From contig NW_005179003.1 in the NCBI RefSeq assembly GCF_000350225.1, positions 32,255 through 96,254 on the forward strand: a stretch of 64,000 nucleotides of DNA, read 5' to 3'. A model generated the notes under the pieces. That model saw only the letters and a list, made by a program, of their open reading frames with translations, ran no database searches and had not been told where the DNA came from. The stretch comes from Chondrus crispus. Lineage: Eukaryota; Rhodophyta; Florideophyceae; Gigartinales; Gigartinaceae. Positions 29,489 through 40,546 of this stretch are shown piece after piece; the first letter of the stretch is position 1; each line of letters starts with the position of its first letter. A program made the translations under genes and the position numbers.

Positions 29489-31864
29489 TCATTTTTCGTG
29501 AGAAGCATTAACGTACAACAAATGATCGAAGTCTATGTCATCGTCCGAGCAGTCATCCCAGTCGCCGTCGCGATGAATGCGATCCCCGTAATGCCCAAAA
29601 ATTGTGTTCGCTCTCGTCTCATTTGATCGGTCGTCTAACGCTTCGCAGTCTGTCTCGTTTGGCGGCGGTGTAGGTGAGCTAGCACACAATTTATAAAATT
29701 TTGCAGGGGACATCCGCAAGATTTGCGAATCAAGAATATCCTTCTGCTTCGAGATTCCAGGAAGGAAGTCTCTGATTCTTAGACGGACAACTGTGCTTCC
29801 CCTCTGAAACGATTCTGTCTCTTGGCTGCAATCGGAATCAGCATCTGGGCAATTCGGCGGAGATGAGGAGCGGTTCTTTCCAGAGATTGTCTCATCAATC
29901 TCTCCCGCAAATTCTATTTCCCCATCACTCTCGTGCTCTTTTGCCAGTACTGTCTTTCTAGGCACATTTCGTATGTTTCGGGATCGATTAGGATGATCAA
30001 TATCTTTGAGGGTCGATGGCATGTCAAGGTGACTGCGTCCATTAATGACATCTATAACAAACGTCCTAAACAACAGAGCCGTTCTGTAGACCGTTCTCAA
30101 AGATTCCGCGTGGCTTGAAAGGAAACCTTCGACGCTTTCGGCTTGCGTGAACGCAACGTGGAAGTTAATGGCAATTTTGGCAAGGTTGACACTGCGGTGC
30201 ATTTTCTTATATTCAGCAGGCTGGAACCCCTTCTTCTGTCCACCGTTCTTCAGTAGACCGTCTCCGACCAAAACTGAATGGGTGAGAAGGACATCCAGTT
30301 CAAGGCGGGAAGAAATGATCTTTTGCAATTCCTCCATATTCCAAACATTTGCATTTGGTACTTCTTGAGTCATTGCGCATGCAATGTAATCTGCCTGATT
30401 ATAATCATGCTCTGGGTACTTGAATGCAAGAATAGGCTGACCAAATTCAACTGGTACCCCTCTACTCGTCTCCCATGGTCTCAATGCAAACCCTATATCC
30501 TCGTAGAACCGCTTCTTACCGTGCACACGTGACTCTCTCAAAAATTCCGTAGCCATGGAATACACGTTGTGAGCGATGTAAAGGCTCTCTCTCCCTTTTG
30601 CTGTATGGATATCACTCTTTTCCGGTTTTGCTTTGGTTTCAACAAGCAGACGAGTCTTGCATATTGTTCTTCGATTGACATAACGCGGGTCAAGCCAGTA
30701 GAGCGCCACGGGGCTTGCGGACCTCACCCCATTATTCAATGCGCTTTGAACGATTGGAACTGCTGCTTCACCATTTTTCCCCGAGTCGCCAGGCGTAATT
30801 TTTAATCGCTGTGCGGCACTCATCTTGAAATGGGCAGCTGCAAAAACTTTTCTCACGAAACGAAACTTGAAGTCGCAATGCACCCGAGCAAGTCCCTTCC
30901 CGAACGCATCCTTTGTGGAATTCTTCTGGTGTCCGTACAAGAAAGCCGACATGGCCAAGTGCGTGTGAGCAATAGTAGTGCCTAACGACCATGTGTGCTC
31001 CATTAGGTAAGAAACCGATTCGGATAGCACTTCTGACAGTAGTGTCGCGTGAAAGACTTGAGCAACCTGATGCCTGACCGTCCAGTTCTCCTTTTCCACG
31101 ACCTCTTTAAAAGCCCACTTTGAGGTATGAGATGGGACTTTCTTCAACTTTGACGCCGAAAGAGCTCCTGGGCCGTTGCGTGCTGATAGAGCCAGTAGAT
31201 CCTTGATTTCCTCCTTCATTTCCAGAATCACTTCTCTTTGACATCCAAATTTCATGTCAAGCTCATCCAATCGATGGAGTAGTGACATTTGCATGTTGGA
31301 TAGGAACAGCCGAACAGCACCCATTCCATTTCCAGCCATATTGATTGGTCCAACATTAGCCATGGCGTTGTCCCGATTGGGTCGCGGATCTGTTTCCATC
31401 ACAGGAGCGTCTGGACACTGCGTACGCACACAAATTGACTTTCTAGCCTCTTTTTCGCCACCAATCTCTTCTCGATTGATATTCTCATTTCCAGTTCCAG
31501 TTTGAGCAATAGGTGTCCATTCATAATTCGATGGAGGCTGCGTTTCCATGTCGGAAAAGTTTGCACGAGGGCCCTTATCACTTCTACTACGGTTGCTTGG
31601 CCTATGTTGAGGTGGATCACCTGCAAACGGGATGTTCTCTTTGTCGCGATCGTCATGTTGATGTACATTACCACATTCGTTTCGATCTGGCATGAGATTT
31701 GTGATTTCATTTTCATTTGTCCCCGATCGAGGAAAAACTGAGTTCAAATGTGCCACGTTTGTTCTCCTTCTTGTATTTCCGCCTTCCTTGACAGTACCAC
31801 CGCTCTTCCTCTTTCCATTTCGCTTGCTTCTCGCTGCTCCTGACCGTTGAAATTGCAAAGGCAT
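29489..31864 (-). CDS. Cassette gene A1, novel nuclear-type protein with acidic tail
   Basis: The ATG at 31864 opens an uninterrupted 791-codon frame. The N-terminus is basic (RSKRNGKRKSGG), followed by a long polar region, then a conserved globular part from about residue 270. A2 at 47801 is a clear homologue. Shared blocks are FGKGLARVHCDFKF / FKHGLGKKHASFRF (about residue 320), HAESLRTVYRTALLFR / HASMLRTIYRIARFLR (about 585), RDFLPGISKQKD / REMLPGRSEKEK (about 690), and an acidic tail (DDCSDDDIDFDHLL). I recognise no known domain. It is divergently paired with B1 across a 264-bp gap. A nuclear, DNA- or transposase-associated role is inference only. Confidence 0.75.
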   Translation of the reverse strand: MPLQFQRSGAARSKRNGKRKSGGTVKEGGNTRRRTNVAHLNSVFPRSGTNENEITNLMPDRNECGNVHQHDDRDKENIPFAGDPPQHRPSNRSRSDKGPRANFSDMETQPPSNYEWTPIAQTGTGNENINREEIGGEKEARKSICVRTQCPDAPVMETDPRPNRDNAMANVGPINMAGNGMGAVRLFLSNMQMSLLHRLDELDMKFGCQREVILEMKEEIKDLLALSARNGPGALSASKLKKVPSHTSKWAFKEVVEKENWTVRHQVAQVFHATLLSEVLSESVSYLMEHTWSLGTTIAHTHLAMSAFLYGHQKNSTKDAFGKGLARVHCDFKFRFVRKVFAAAHFKMSAAQRLKITPGDSGKNGEAAVPIVQSALNNGVRSASPVALYWLDPRYVNRRTICKTRLLVETKAKPEKSDIHTAKGRESLYIAHNVYSMATEFLRESRVHGKKRFYEDIGFALRPWETSRGVPVEFGQPILAFKYPEHDYNQADYIACAMTQEVPNANVWNMEELQKIISSRLELDVLLTHSVLVGDGLLKNGGQKKGFQPAEYKKMHRSVNLAKIAINFHVAFTQAESVEGFLSSHAESLRTVYRTALLFRTFVIDVINGRSHLDMPSTLKDIDHPNRSRNIRNVPRKTVLAKEHESDGEIEFAGEIDETISGKNRSSSPPNCPDADSDCSQETESFQRGSTVVRLRIRDFLPGISKQKDILDSQILRMSPAKFYKLCASSPTPPPNETDCEALDDRSNETRANTIFGHYGDRIHRDGDWDDCSDDDIDFDHLLYVNASHEK

Positions 31865-32128
31865 TGCACACTGAACGCCTATTCCAATAACTATGTATCA
31901 AGAAAGGCTGCGAGAACGATTTTTGTGCCACCGCCAGGAACGCTTGGCCATTGTTGTTCGGATGAAAGGTATTAATGGTCTAGTTGTTTCAAACGTTTTT
32001 GTTTTCGGTTTCCCGCGAGCAGAGCAACGAAAACTTTTAGCTTTTGCAGTTTTGAAAATACACTACATGTTAATATCTGCCTAGTTTGTTGGAATTATTT
32101 AAAAACAAGTGAACAGTTGCTTTGTGTA
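31865..32128. promoter_or_regulatory. Probable bidirectional promoter between A1 and B1
   Basis: This 264-bp gap separates two head-to-head long genes. It is T-rich on the plus strand in the last 150 bp. I see no canonical TATA box. The regulatory role is inferred from gene arrangement alone. Confidence 0.4.
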
Positions 32129-35100
32129 ATGATCTCTAGATCCCTCACTTTTCGGAGTGAGACGGAAGGACTGCAGCACGCGTTCACCACATCGCGGAGT
32201 TACGCGCCATTCTGTATCAAGATGGAAAACTTGGGAAGCTCTAATTCTGCTAGTCGCAAGCGGCCACGCCCAAGACGATTTGGGCGGAAAAAGAAGAACC
32301 GATTCGAATGGGACACTAGCAAAGACACCCGGATGAAAACCGACTCAGAATCTGGGGTTGACGACTCCACTTCAAATTTTCAGCCAATTACTTTGGCCAA
32401 GGAATTGTTCACGGAACATCAATTTCGATCTGAAAGTCTCGACAAGAATGCTTCGGGAGACAGAAAAATGAGCTACAGCACAAAACCGGTCGAGCTGGAT
32501 GAAGGGTACTTCCAGGGTCACACGTGTGGTCACACAGACTCTACAGGTCAATCTGCCATTTTCTCAGACCCCAACTGTACTCATGTTCAGGCCCCTGAAT
32601 CTTTCAATGAGTCAGAGCATATACCCCATCTCCAACAAGAATTCGACTACACAAGCGTTGAAAGCTTACCAGAACCAGAATGCAACTCATGTTTAAGCGT
32701 CAATCGTCCCAAAACAAGTTTTCAATCTTGGCAAAGATTGGTAGCCGTCCTCGCTGTGACCGGAACAAACAGGCTAACTTCGGATCAGTACGAGTTTTTC
32801 AGAAATACAATTAATTGGGCCTTGCAGTCGTACGCTCCAAGGGAGAAACTTCTTCCGTCTTTCTCCACAATCCAGCGTTACATTTTTCCGAGCCTGCTGC
32901 GCAACAACTTCCCAGAGTGCAAAATTTTCAATCTGCCCGTGAATATGAACAAGGCGGGTGCACGAGCATCGATTTTGAAAAAAGTACATGCAATAGAGGC
33001 TCGTAAGTCAGGGCAAGCGTCATTACCACCGGCCGATGAAGACCTACCGAAGGCGGCTGTTTTGATCATTAATCCTAGTGCTTGGGCTGAAATGGACGTG
33101 TCTTGTAAACCGACATGGGACTTGCTTAAATTGGGCACTGTCGCCGAGAGCAAATTGGATTTGGCATGCCCACATTTCAATACTATCGCAAGAACTCCTA
33201 TCGTTTCAGAGCGAAGTGACATTCTGGAAAGGCCGCACTTTGCTATGTTTTCGGCAAGATCACACAGCAATTATTGTGAAAACTTTCTGATACCTGGACA
33301 GAACGTGACTGTCGTTCTTGATTCACCAGATGATCAGGAGTTTTATGAAGGTGATTGTATCGATGAGCTGGATGGTGTGATAGGGGAAACTAAGCTAGCT
33401 CGTTCGGTCGATAATGTTCCAGAAAGAACTCTGGATTCTGTACAAACAGCGCCTTCCAACGAAAATCGCTCAAATTTTAGAAATGGAAAACCATGGGAGC
33501 CTGGTGACATCTACACCCTCTTTCATCCAAGGTCATATCCAAATTATCTCTGTATGATAATTCATAGAAGGGGGGGCTACTGCGCATCTGGTGCTAAAGT
33601 CGAGCTCGTCTGGATCCCAAGGACGACATCGTCTCTCTGTGGAACGCAAAATGATCATCAACAGCACATGGCGCGTCAAACTATTTTAAAGATCACGGCG
33701 CATGCGATCTCGAATGCCCAAGTCATGAAAGGCCCTGCCTTTCACAAAGACGATGAAAATCGTGGTGCATCAAAGAGACGTTGCACATTAGGAGAAGAAA
33801 CATGCCAGTGTACGCTCTCTCAAGGATCTATTCTCGGCAGCAACGCTAGATACTTCGTGTACCGCGTCTTGCTTTATTCAGATGGCTTCAATGAGTACAA
33901 GGAAAAACAGGGGTCCGCCGGAGGCATATACATGCTCCCGCTTAACTTGCTACCGGAGCACCGTAGATCACGCCGATCAGTCAGGTTGTTGGGACTTACT
34001 CCACCTGGAGTGAACACAAGCGACGTGCTTCACATTATCCCTGACGATCTTTTTCGTGCAGCAACGGATGGAATACATACAACTGACGCAGAGGGAAATC
34101 CTGTGGTGGTATACATTCAGGTCATTGGATATATCGGAGACTTTTTGGAAATCGCTCACGTGTCCGACCTACTAGGTCATAATGCTGACGCTGCGTGCCA
34201 CCTTTGCTTCTTTCGGAAGCAAAAAATAAATCCGAACAAGTCCAGTAATGGATACACAACTGAACTAAGCAGCCGGAACTCTTCCTGCTTCCGCTCTGGC
34301 CCAAGAACGGAAGCCATTCGCCAGAGTACGCAGTCCGAGAATGAAAAGCTTCGCGAGTTGCAGTTTCTCGGCATGGCACCCTCTTCATCCGACAAAACAA
34401 GCAGAAATCCCATGTTTTATCTTCATCGAAAAATGAATGAGGCCAAAGAAAGTGGTAAAATACCAAAAGCAAAGTGTGGCCATCCTATATTCGATCCTTC
34501 TTTTGACCCTTATCGTTCCGTGCTTGTTGCACCTGACCATTTGTTGGCAGGAAACGCCATAAACATTTTAACAACGTGCTTCCTCTCGATTGAATCTCAT
34601 GAAAGCATTCGTCGCATTGATGCGATGGTATGTGAGTCCTTGAAAGCCAATATGCTTGTCACACAGGCTTCAATTTACGACGTTAAGAACAAAAAACTTC
34701 ACACTACATCGATCAGTGGAACGTTCTCAATTCTGCTCGTTGCAGGTCATGTTTTCGCTGACGAGTTCGGGACGAGATCTACTACGCATCGTCTTTCTCC
34801 ACAACCCTCATCTGCTCTCCAGGAAGCTGTTAATGTACTGAGCATGCTCAAAGATCTAATTGCAAAAACCTATTGGTATCCAAAGATAAATGTCGATGGA
34901 TACAAAGCTGTCAAAAACTTCAATCGTGGAAAAGGGTTTGATCGCTTAAAAGAACTTATGGATTATGCCTGCGAGTACGTGAAGGCATGCGATAGACTCT
35001 GTCGCATATCTGAACATGACAAGAGGCATATAGACAAGCCAAATCTCCATCGCATCATTGAACTCTTCACTCACTCCATTCCTGCGATGGGCCATGTTCG

Positions 35101-36061
35101 ACATTTTTCAGAACTGCTGTTTGAGTGTGCTCATCAACCCTTGAAACGTGGGGTAGCTATGTCGAATCGTCGCGATCCGCAACTGCAATCGGTTAGGCAT
35201 GTGCTTGCAGATGATTGGCAAAACAGGCTCGCGGCGATTACACACAAGACTCACACAGAACATTCTGCTGATTTGGAGTCCCTCAAGCGATTCTTAGATG
35301 GAAAGCTACATAACCCCGCTAGTAGCAAGGCGACTGACGAAAGGGAACACGTATCAGAATCAATATTTATACGTCCAGTAATGGAGAAACTGTTGTCAGA
35401 ACAAAACAGGACCACTTCAAATCGTAATAATTCGCATTGGAAGCCAATGCAACGCGATGGCAGGACAGATAAACAGCTCGAGTCACTGTTGGATAAAACT
35501 GTACTACCCCAAAATGATGGAAAACGTCGCGTGATGTTCTTCAGATTCGCCAGGAGGTATAAGAAGTTTATCGGTGGGTGCAAAACGTCATTCATGCCAG
35601 ATATATGTGACAAAATCTCAACAGGAGATGCAGTCCAGGTGCTGGTGCATCGCTCTATGATTACAAGTTTCGTTTTATCTCTCCCGTCGACCTCAGAAAT
35701 TCTTCAAAGTCCTGAGGACTACATTCTCTGTGTTTTTGCCATAGCTAAAATATTAGAATGGGAGGATGAATCGACTGCCGGACCCGTTTTCAAAATTGGC
35801 CCTTATGCTTTTGTGTATAGGTGCAATCGCTACGGCGGCGGCTTTTTGCGAGTAGACGCAAAAGACGACTGTCATCTGTTGGAGCTCAACGCCAATGTGC
35901 GTCGAGTAGGTTTGATTCATGCTTGCTCGCTTTCAAGGGCAGCACCAGAGTGCAAAGTGAGTAATAACGGAGAACAATTTCAGCACGATGAAACATTGTT
36001 AGAGGGGGGCAACTTCTACTATATCACGAGGGAAATGGGATATCCGCCTCGAATGGGGTAG
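32129..36061 (+). CDS. Cassette gene B1, candidate TNP2/Plavaka-like DDE transposase
   Basis: The ATG at 32129 opens a 1310-codon frame without stops. A basic nuclear-localisation-like stretch lies near residues 36-55 (SRKRPRPRRFGRKKKNR). Around residue 580 is LLYSDGFNEY followed by GGIYMLPLNLLPEHRR. Near 665 is IGYIGDFLE followed by a Cys/His segment, LGHNADAACHLCFF. From about 975 to 1010 comes DKPNLHRIIELFTHSIPAMG, then SELLFECAHQPLKR. This order (Asp near a yltlgNlp-R segment, Asp before a CxxC, PxLHxLxH, then Glu in an ExxH helix) resembles TNP2/Plavaka transposases of the CACTA group. Candidate catalytic residues are the D of YSDGF, the D of IGDF and the E of FECAH. B2 at 56667 is homologous to the C-terminal 500 residues. 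A viral origin is the alternative. Confidence 0.6.
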   Translation: MISRSLTFRSETEGLQHAFTTSRSYAPFCIKMENLGSSNSASRKRPRPRRFGRKKKNRFEWDTSKDTRMKTDSESGVDDSTSNFQPITLAKELFTEHQFRSESLDKNASGDRKMSYSTKPVELDEGYFQGHTCGHTDSTGQSAIFSDPNCTHVQAPESFNESEHIPHLQQEFDYTSVESLPEPECNSCLSVNRPKTSFQSWQRLVAVLAVTGTNRLTSDQYEFFRNTINWALQSYAPREKLLPSFSTIQRYIFPSLLRNNFPECKIFNLPVNMNKAGARASILKKVHAIEARKSGQASLPPADEDLPKAAVLIINPSAWAEMDVSCKPTWDLLKLGTVAESKLDLACPHFNTIARTPIVSERSDILERPHFAMFSARSHSNYCENFLIPGQNVTVVLDSPDDQEFYEGDCIDELDGVIGETKLARSVDNVPERTLDSVQTAPSNENRSNFRNGKPWEPGDIYTLFHPRSYPNYLCMIIHRRGGYCASGAKVELVWIPRTTSSLCGTQNDHQQHMARQTILKITAHAISNAQVMKGPAFHKDDENRGASKRRCTLGEETCQCTLSQGSILGSNARYFVYRVLLYSDGFNEYKEKQGSAGGIYMLPLNLLPEHRRSRRSVRLLGLTPPGVNTSDVLHIIPDDLFRAATDGIHTTDAEGNPVVVYIQVIGYIGDFLEIAHVSDLLGHNADAACHLCFFRKQKINPNKSSNGYTTELSSRNSSCFRSGPRTEAIRQSTQSENEKLRELQFLGMAPSSSDKTSRNPMFYLHRKMNEAKESGKIPKAKCGHPIFDPSFDPYRSVLVAPDHLLAGNAINILTTCFLSIESHESIRRIDAMVCESLKANMLVTQASIYDVKNKKLHTTSISGTFSILLVAGHVFADEFGTRSTTHRLSPQPSSALQEAVNVLSMLKDLIAKTYWYPKINVDGYKAVKNFNRGKGFDRLKELMDYACEYVKACDRLCRISEHDKRHIDKPNLHRIIELFTHSIPAMGHVRHFSELLFECAHQPLKRGVAMSNRRDPQLQSVRHVLADDWQNRLAAITHKTHTEHSADLESLKRFLDGKLHNPASSKATDEREHVSESIFIRPVMEKLLSEQNRTTSNRNNSHWKPMQRDGRTDKQLESLLDKTVLPQNDGKRRVMFFRFARRYKKFIGGCKTSFMPDICDKISTGDAVQVLVHRSMITSFVLSLPSTSEILQSPEDYILCVFAIAKILEWEDESTAGPVFKIGPYAFVYRCNRYGGGFLRVDAKDDCHLLELNANVRRVGLIHACSLSRAAPECKVSNNGEQFQHDETLLEGGNFYYITREMGYPPRMG

Positions 36062-36168
36062 TGTTTCGTAAGCAAGGTTTTGCGAATAGACCGATTTGGG
36101 AAGCCGATACAATCGCGATATACAGATAGTAAGCTACGGAAGAAAAGTGGCGAGCTGTACGTGAACCT

Positions 36169-37590
36169 CTAGGACGATTGCTTGTCCGATGTGATGCACT
36201 TCAGAAGGATCTTTTGGGACACAGTTTGTCTGAACTCTGGAATTACTTGCTTTCCTCTTACGACAAGAGCCGGCCAAGAAAGTTCGATTGTGCCTCGAAT
36301 TTCCACGGGCTCATAGAGAGACCTAGAAAGATTTCGCAAATGCTGAACCGATAGTCGCGACCATCTCAATTTAAAGACTGAATTACCAAACGGCGCACCA
36401 TTTTCAATATCCACAGGATCAATTCCACATTTTTGCAGGCACTCTGAAATAGGGATGGCAATGCAACGTAGACCACTGCTGAACTTAAGATTAGTGCCAT
36501 CAAAATGCCTGTTTTCACGCCACAGCACGTCGCATTTTCCGTCTGTGATGGCAGAATGAAGGCTTCCTCCTATACGAAAGACAAATGGAAACTTATTTTC
36601 ATCGTTTTCGGCGAGCGTTCCTCCTAGTATTCGAATAGCAGAGTCGTCCTGCAGGTCCCATCCACAAATTTTGCGCCCCTTGACGAGAAGTGACATAAGG
36701 TCTGAATGACTCGTTAACCCAACACAAATTCCCACCTCCCGCAATGAATCAAAGATAATTTCGAGGCCATCCACGGCCTGGCTCGGACTCTGCGTTTCAG
36801 CAAAGCTGGGCTGAAAGACAGCATTTGGGCATCTTGATCTTGCGACTCTGGCAATCATTTCAAACTCTGCAAGAGTACAGTCCGCCGTCGATCGGAGCGC
36901 GGAGGTATAGCATACCCCAACAAAACGACCGCCGTCATTCTCTACCTCTCTAAGTGCTGATCTGTATCGTGGAAGGCATAGGGGCCTTTGGCAGCGCTGA
37001 ACAATCTTATGACGCAAAAACCCGAGTATTCGGTCCGCTAGTATGTCACTCTGGCTCGCGCCACCGACGACTCGCGAGAATATTGTACCCTGAATTCCGA
37101 GCATCTTTTGCAACTCGTCTACCCTGATCTCCAGAAGTGAGACTCGCTCACTTTCACGTCGGGCATCGTTGGATCGGTCGCAGGATGCCTGTGTACTTGT
37201 CTTGAAATCACTAAAAGAGAGGGCACCACTATTAAGCGCACCTAACGGTTCCGTACCGTCCGATTGAATACTTATGATTCTTTCAGTGGCAACTTGATTT
37301 GCCCTTTTGTAGAATCTCCAGCTGTGTGTAGTGGAATCATTGCTCGTTTCAGAAATGTGCTCAAGCACGGATCCAGTAAACGTTGCGCGCATCACCACTG
37401 CTTCATACCCATGCTTCGGCTCGTACCGCACCATTCCTGTCACACTGTCCCCTTCTTCTTGAATACCAGATACGTGCGCTTTCCACCATACATTCTTCTT
37501 CGCAGAACCACCGCATCGTCTTGCTGTAGCGAGTTGTATATGTAGCACCCATTTAACCTCCACCAATCCCTCCCTGATATGTTGCCTCAT
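36169..37590 (-). CDS. Cassette gene C1, novel protein with Tudor-like N-terminus
   Basis: The best start is the ATG at 37590 (MRQHIREG, 473 aa); the open frame extends upstream to 37674 without another ATG. An N-terminal segment with VWWKAHV, MVRYEPKHGY and WRFYKR has the aromatic spacing of a small beta-barrel such as Tudor/chromo, followed by a short coiled-coil-like helix. C2 at 52673 is homologous. Both share an N-terminal WW-A-V segment, (V/A)DCTLxE(Y/F)ExxAR near residue 235, and F(Q/K)PSFxETQS near 260. The gene converges on B1 with a 107-bp gap. Function is unknown. Confidence 0.7.
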   Translation of the reverse strand: MRQHIREGLVEVKWVLHIQLATARRCGGSAKKNVWWKAHVSGIQEEGDSVTGMVRYEPKHGYEAVVMRATFTGSVLEHISETSNDSTTHSWRFYKRANQVATERIISIQSDGTEPLGALNSGALSFSDFKTSTQASCDRSNDARRESERVSLLEIRVDELQKMLGIQGTIFSRVVGGASQSDILADRILGFLRHKIVQRCQRPLCLPRYRSALREVENDGGRFVGVCYTSALRSTADCTLAEFEMIARVARSRCPNAVFQPSFAETQSPSQAVDGLEIIFDSLREVGICVGLTSHSDLMSLLVKGRKICGWDLQDDSAIRILGGTLAENDENKFPFVFRIGGSLHSAITDGKCDVLWRENRHFDGTNLKFSSGLRCIAIPISECLQKCGIDPVDIENGAPFGNSVFKLRWSRLSVQHLRNLSRSLYEPVEIRGTIELSWPALVVRGKQVIPEFRQTVSQKILLKCITSDKQSS

Positions 37591-37674
37591 ATTCAAGCAA
37601 TTTGCTTGTTGGTGTACGGGCACTTCGATGGGGCATCCCCGGCACCTGCCACGACACACATACGCCGTTAACAC

Positions 37675-38000
37675 AATATATGCATGCCTCTTATTCTTGT
37701 TTGACTAGAATATATATATATATATATTATATATATGTTTGACAAAACGATTGGCTAAAAGAAGAGTTCCAGGTCTCCGAAAAATAATCGAAATTTTTGA
37801 AATCTCCCATGTGAAACACCATTGTATCGGATTCGCGCGCTGGACCATAAAAATACCGGTGGAACATAAAAGAACAGTGTTTTTCGATTTTATGCCTTTG
37901 CAGTGCAGGACGTGTAGCGCTCTCGTTAACGACGGCGAGGGGCAGGCACACATACGTCAGGGCGGCGAGGGGCAGTACCGACCGCCCCGCGCTAACGCTC
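37675..38000. other. AT-rich right edge of the nested insert with (TA)n
   Basis: A TA-rich microsatellite lies at about 37711-37737. Composition returns to GC-rich near 37900-37920, my estimate of the right border of the insert. I found no inverted copy of the left edge and no obvious target duplication. Confidence 0.45.
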
Positions 38001-38303
38001 CCTTCCCCTGACGTCATGCCCGCAAGGGCGACGCAGTGGTGGTCTTCCGTGATCCCTGACCCGGACTACACCATGGCTGCGGAACGCTTAGTCGTCGCGC
38101 ACGCAGCCACGCGCGGGCAACGAGCACCACCAGCTCCGGGTGGCACGCTGTGCTGGGAGGCCGCGAGTCGGTACGAGGAAAGAAAAAAAATTGAAGGAGG
38201 AGTAGGACAGTACCCGCCGCACCGAGCGGACGGGGACGAAGGCAACAAAGGCAAACATCTTTACGAATGGCACAGGACGTCCCTGGTGATGACCCGGACC
38301 GCC

Positions 38304-40546
38304 TCAACGGCCGATATCGTGGCTACGGTCCGTACAGCCATGGTCGAACGACTCCGGGGGACAATACCCGGTGTGACGCGGAATGTCGGCGTTCCGCGGC
38401 GGACCCTCCGCGAGCTCCTCGACAGTGGGCATGGAGACCCTCTGATACGAGGCGCCTCCGCGAGCGGGGACCGCAGCTGCCCTCGAACCATACGGCACGA
38501 GGGGACCGGCCCCCGGAACGGCATACGGATCGGGCCATCTGCGTGGCTGGCGGACAGCCTTGTGCGCAGTAGAGGCCCGAGCAGCCCGCAAGCCGTCTCT
38601 CTCTTGACGGTACTGATCGCGGTCCGTGACGGCGCGTTCGTACGCGCTGGTTTGACGATGAGAAGCATCCCGCGCCGACGCATGTTCGCGTTGGAAACGC
38701 TGCACCGAAACGGACGCCGCGTCCAGCTCACTGCCGAGACGGCGAGCCTCGCTACTTCGCGTTAAGAACCAGCTCAATAGGGTCGAGAGGAGATCCCCCA
38801 CGACCCAAGTCCGGTCCCTGGCGTGCCCCAACGCACGCGCGAGTTCGGGTACAGATGTGACGTCCTCCTTCGTCAGGGAGAGGTCTCGAACTGCCACTCC
38901 CGAAAGAGTAGCGACCCCGAAGTCGTTCAGAGGCGGCACGGGGAGGACTGTTCCCGACGCGACGGGCGGCACTGTTCGTTCGTCCGCCCCACGAGGGGGA
39001 CTGGAATGAAACGGGTTTGCACCCGTCATGAGAGGGATCGGTGCTACAGCATCTAGATCTCGATAACGCTTACCGCGGTTCCGCCTCGGCCCGGAACCGA
39101 CGCCGCCACGCCTCCCCCTCTCCCCGGCCAATGCCGGGGACACTGCTGCACGAGACGCGAAGGCGTCCATTCTTGCGTCGTACACGAGGAAAGTGCTTCG
39201 TATGCCCGTCGCAAAGTCTGGCCAGTAGCTGTAGTGACGCTCACTCACCTCGGACGCTCGCGTCATCAGAGATACGACACCCTGGAGCGTCCAGGGTGCG
39301 GCCGCCGGATCTCGCTCGAGCGGATGGGGCGGGACAGGGGGAAAGTTGGACGCGAGGGGAGACAGGGACAGATACGACACCGTCTCGTTGGGCTGAACAA
39401 ACACCCGACGGTGCCCGCCGACTTCGGCCGTAAAGGCGCTATCGATCGACCATGCCCACTCTTTCTCACAGCTATCGAGCAGGAGGGAGCGAGCGGGATG
39501 GCTCGAGTCCATGGCGGCATATCCGAAATGCTTCAGTACGAACGGAAGCAGGGGGTGTATCCTGAGCGAAGGGAACGTCTCCTGAACCGTCCTCGGGAGC
39601 GCGGGGAAGTCACCCGAGGAAAGCCCCTGCTCGAAGGTGGAGGACGCGAAGACGCGACCGTCCTCTTCAGACGATCCCTTGCAGGCCGCCCAGTCCCGAT
39701 GAGCCACGGCGATTCCGTGGAGTCGCATCAGGGTGGCGGCCGATTTCTGCAGCGCGACCCTGGGCTTCGTGTACGCGTACGGGCGCGGATACACGTAGAG
39801 CCCCGGGATCTCTGCCAGGACAAAGCGGCGCGGACGGTCCGGGGCGAGCCCGGACAAGTAAGTCGCCATCCGGTCCACGTACAGTACCTCCTCCAGTCCG
39901 AAGGCAAAGGTTCGATCTCCACGTATAGTGTTGGGAATCTGGTAAGCTACGCCGTCTCTTTCGGCAAGGAGACGGGCAAGCGCCACTGCGGACTGGTCCG
40001 TGAGGCCGGCCTCGCTGATCTTGCGTATGCGCAACAAGTCAGGGCGAAGATACGGGCTCGCCAGGACCTCCCCCACTGTCACGCCCACTCGAGCGTGGCG
40101 AGCCCACGGATGCTGAAGGTCGCTGAGCGGCAGCGGGGTGGACCGCAGAAGAGGAACGCCGAACCAACGCGTGGTACTCGTGGGGCCCGACTCGTCCGCC
40201 CCCGTGGCGGGACCGAGGACCAAGGGAGCCACAGCTTGAACAGCGTCACTCGCAGCGACTTCGGCGAGACCTGCAGCGGCGACGGGACCAGCAGAGGGGC
40301 ACGGAGCACGACCCCCGTCATCGGCACGGTAGTTAGCCGTGCAACTAGGGACGCCCCCCAAGTCGTCGGACAGCGTGGTCTCCCTCGACGGCCGGGTACT
40401 CTGGAGAGGCGAGGTTGTAGCGGGCGACACGCCACCCGCGTCATCGAGACGCGGGGCAGATGAGGCACGGGCCGCACGCCATCGGCTTCTTCGGCCGGCG
40501 CCGCATGAGCAAGCGCCGGCGGGGTGGATGGTGACGGAGGCGACAT
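38304..40546 (-). pseudogene. Antisense ORF of element B
   Basis: A minus-strand frame of about 750-810 codons lies between pol and the 3' LTR. The only nearby ATG is at 40546 (MSPPSPSTPPALAH). It is in a different frame from the long body, so a frameshift lies between about 40080 and 40500. The body is rich in Arg/Ala/Pro. It includes a segment EVSERHYSYW that resembles EISRQHYINRY in the antisense ORF of element A, and its start also resembles that gene (MHPSPSEH). A helical, charged C-terminal part (about 38600-38500) precedes a Pro-rich tail. No known domain was recognised. Position and orientation match those in element A. Confidence 0.55.

Noticed and set aside
29489..37674. Cassette as an endogenous giant-virus segment
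   Set aside because: No capsid, DNA polymerase or other hallmark viral gene is present. The transposase-like motif order in B1 and the presence of two copies favour a transposable element, although a viral origin of A and C cannot be excluded.
26341..37920. CACTA-type terminal inverted repeats bounding the cassette
   Set aside because: I looked for CACTA/CACTG starts with matching inverted ends near both composition borders and found no convincing pair.
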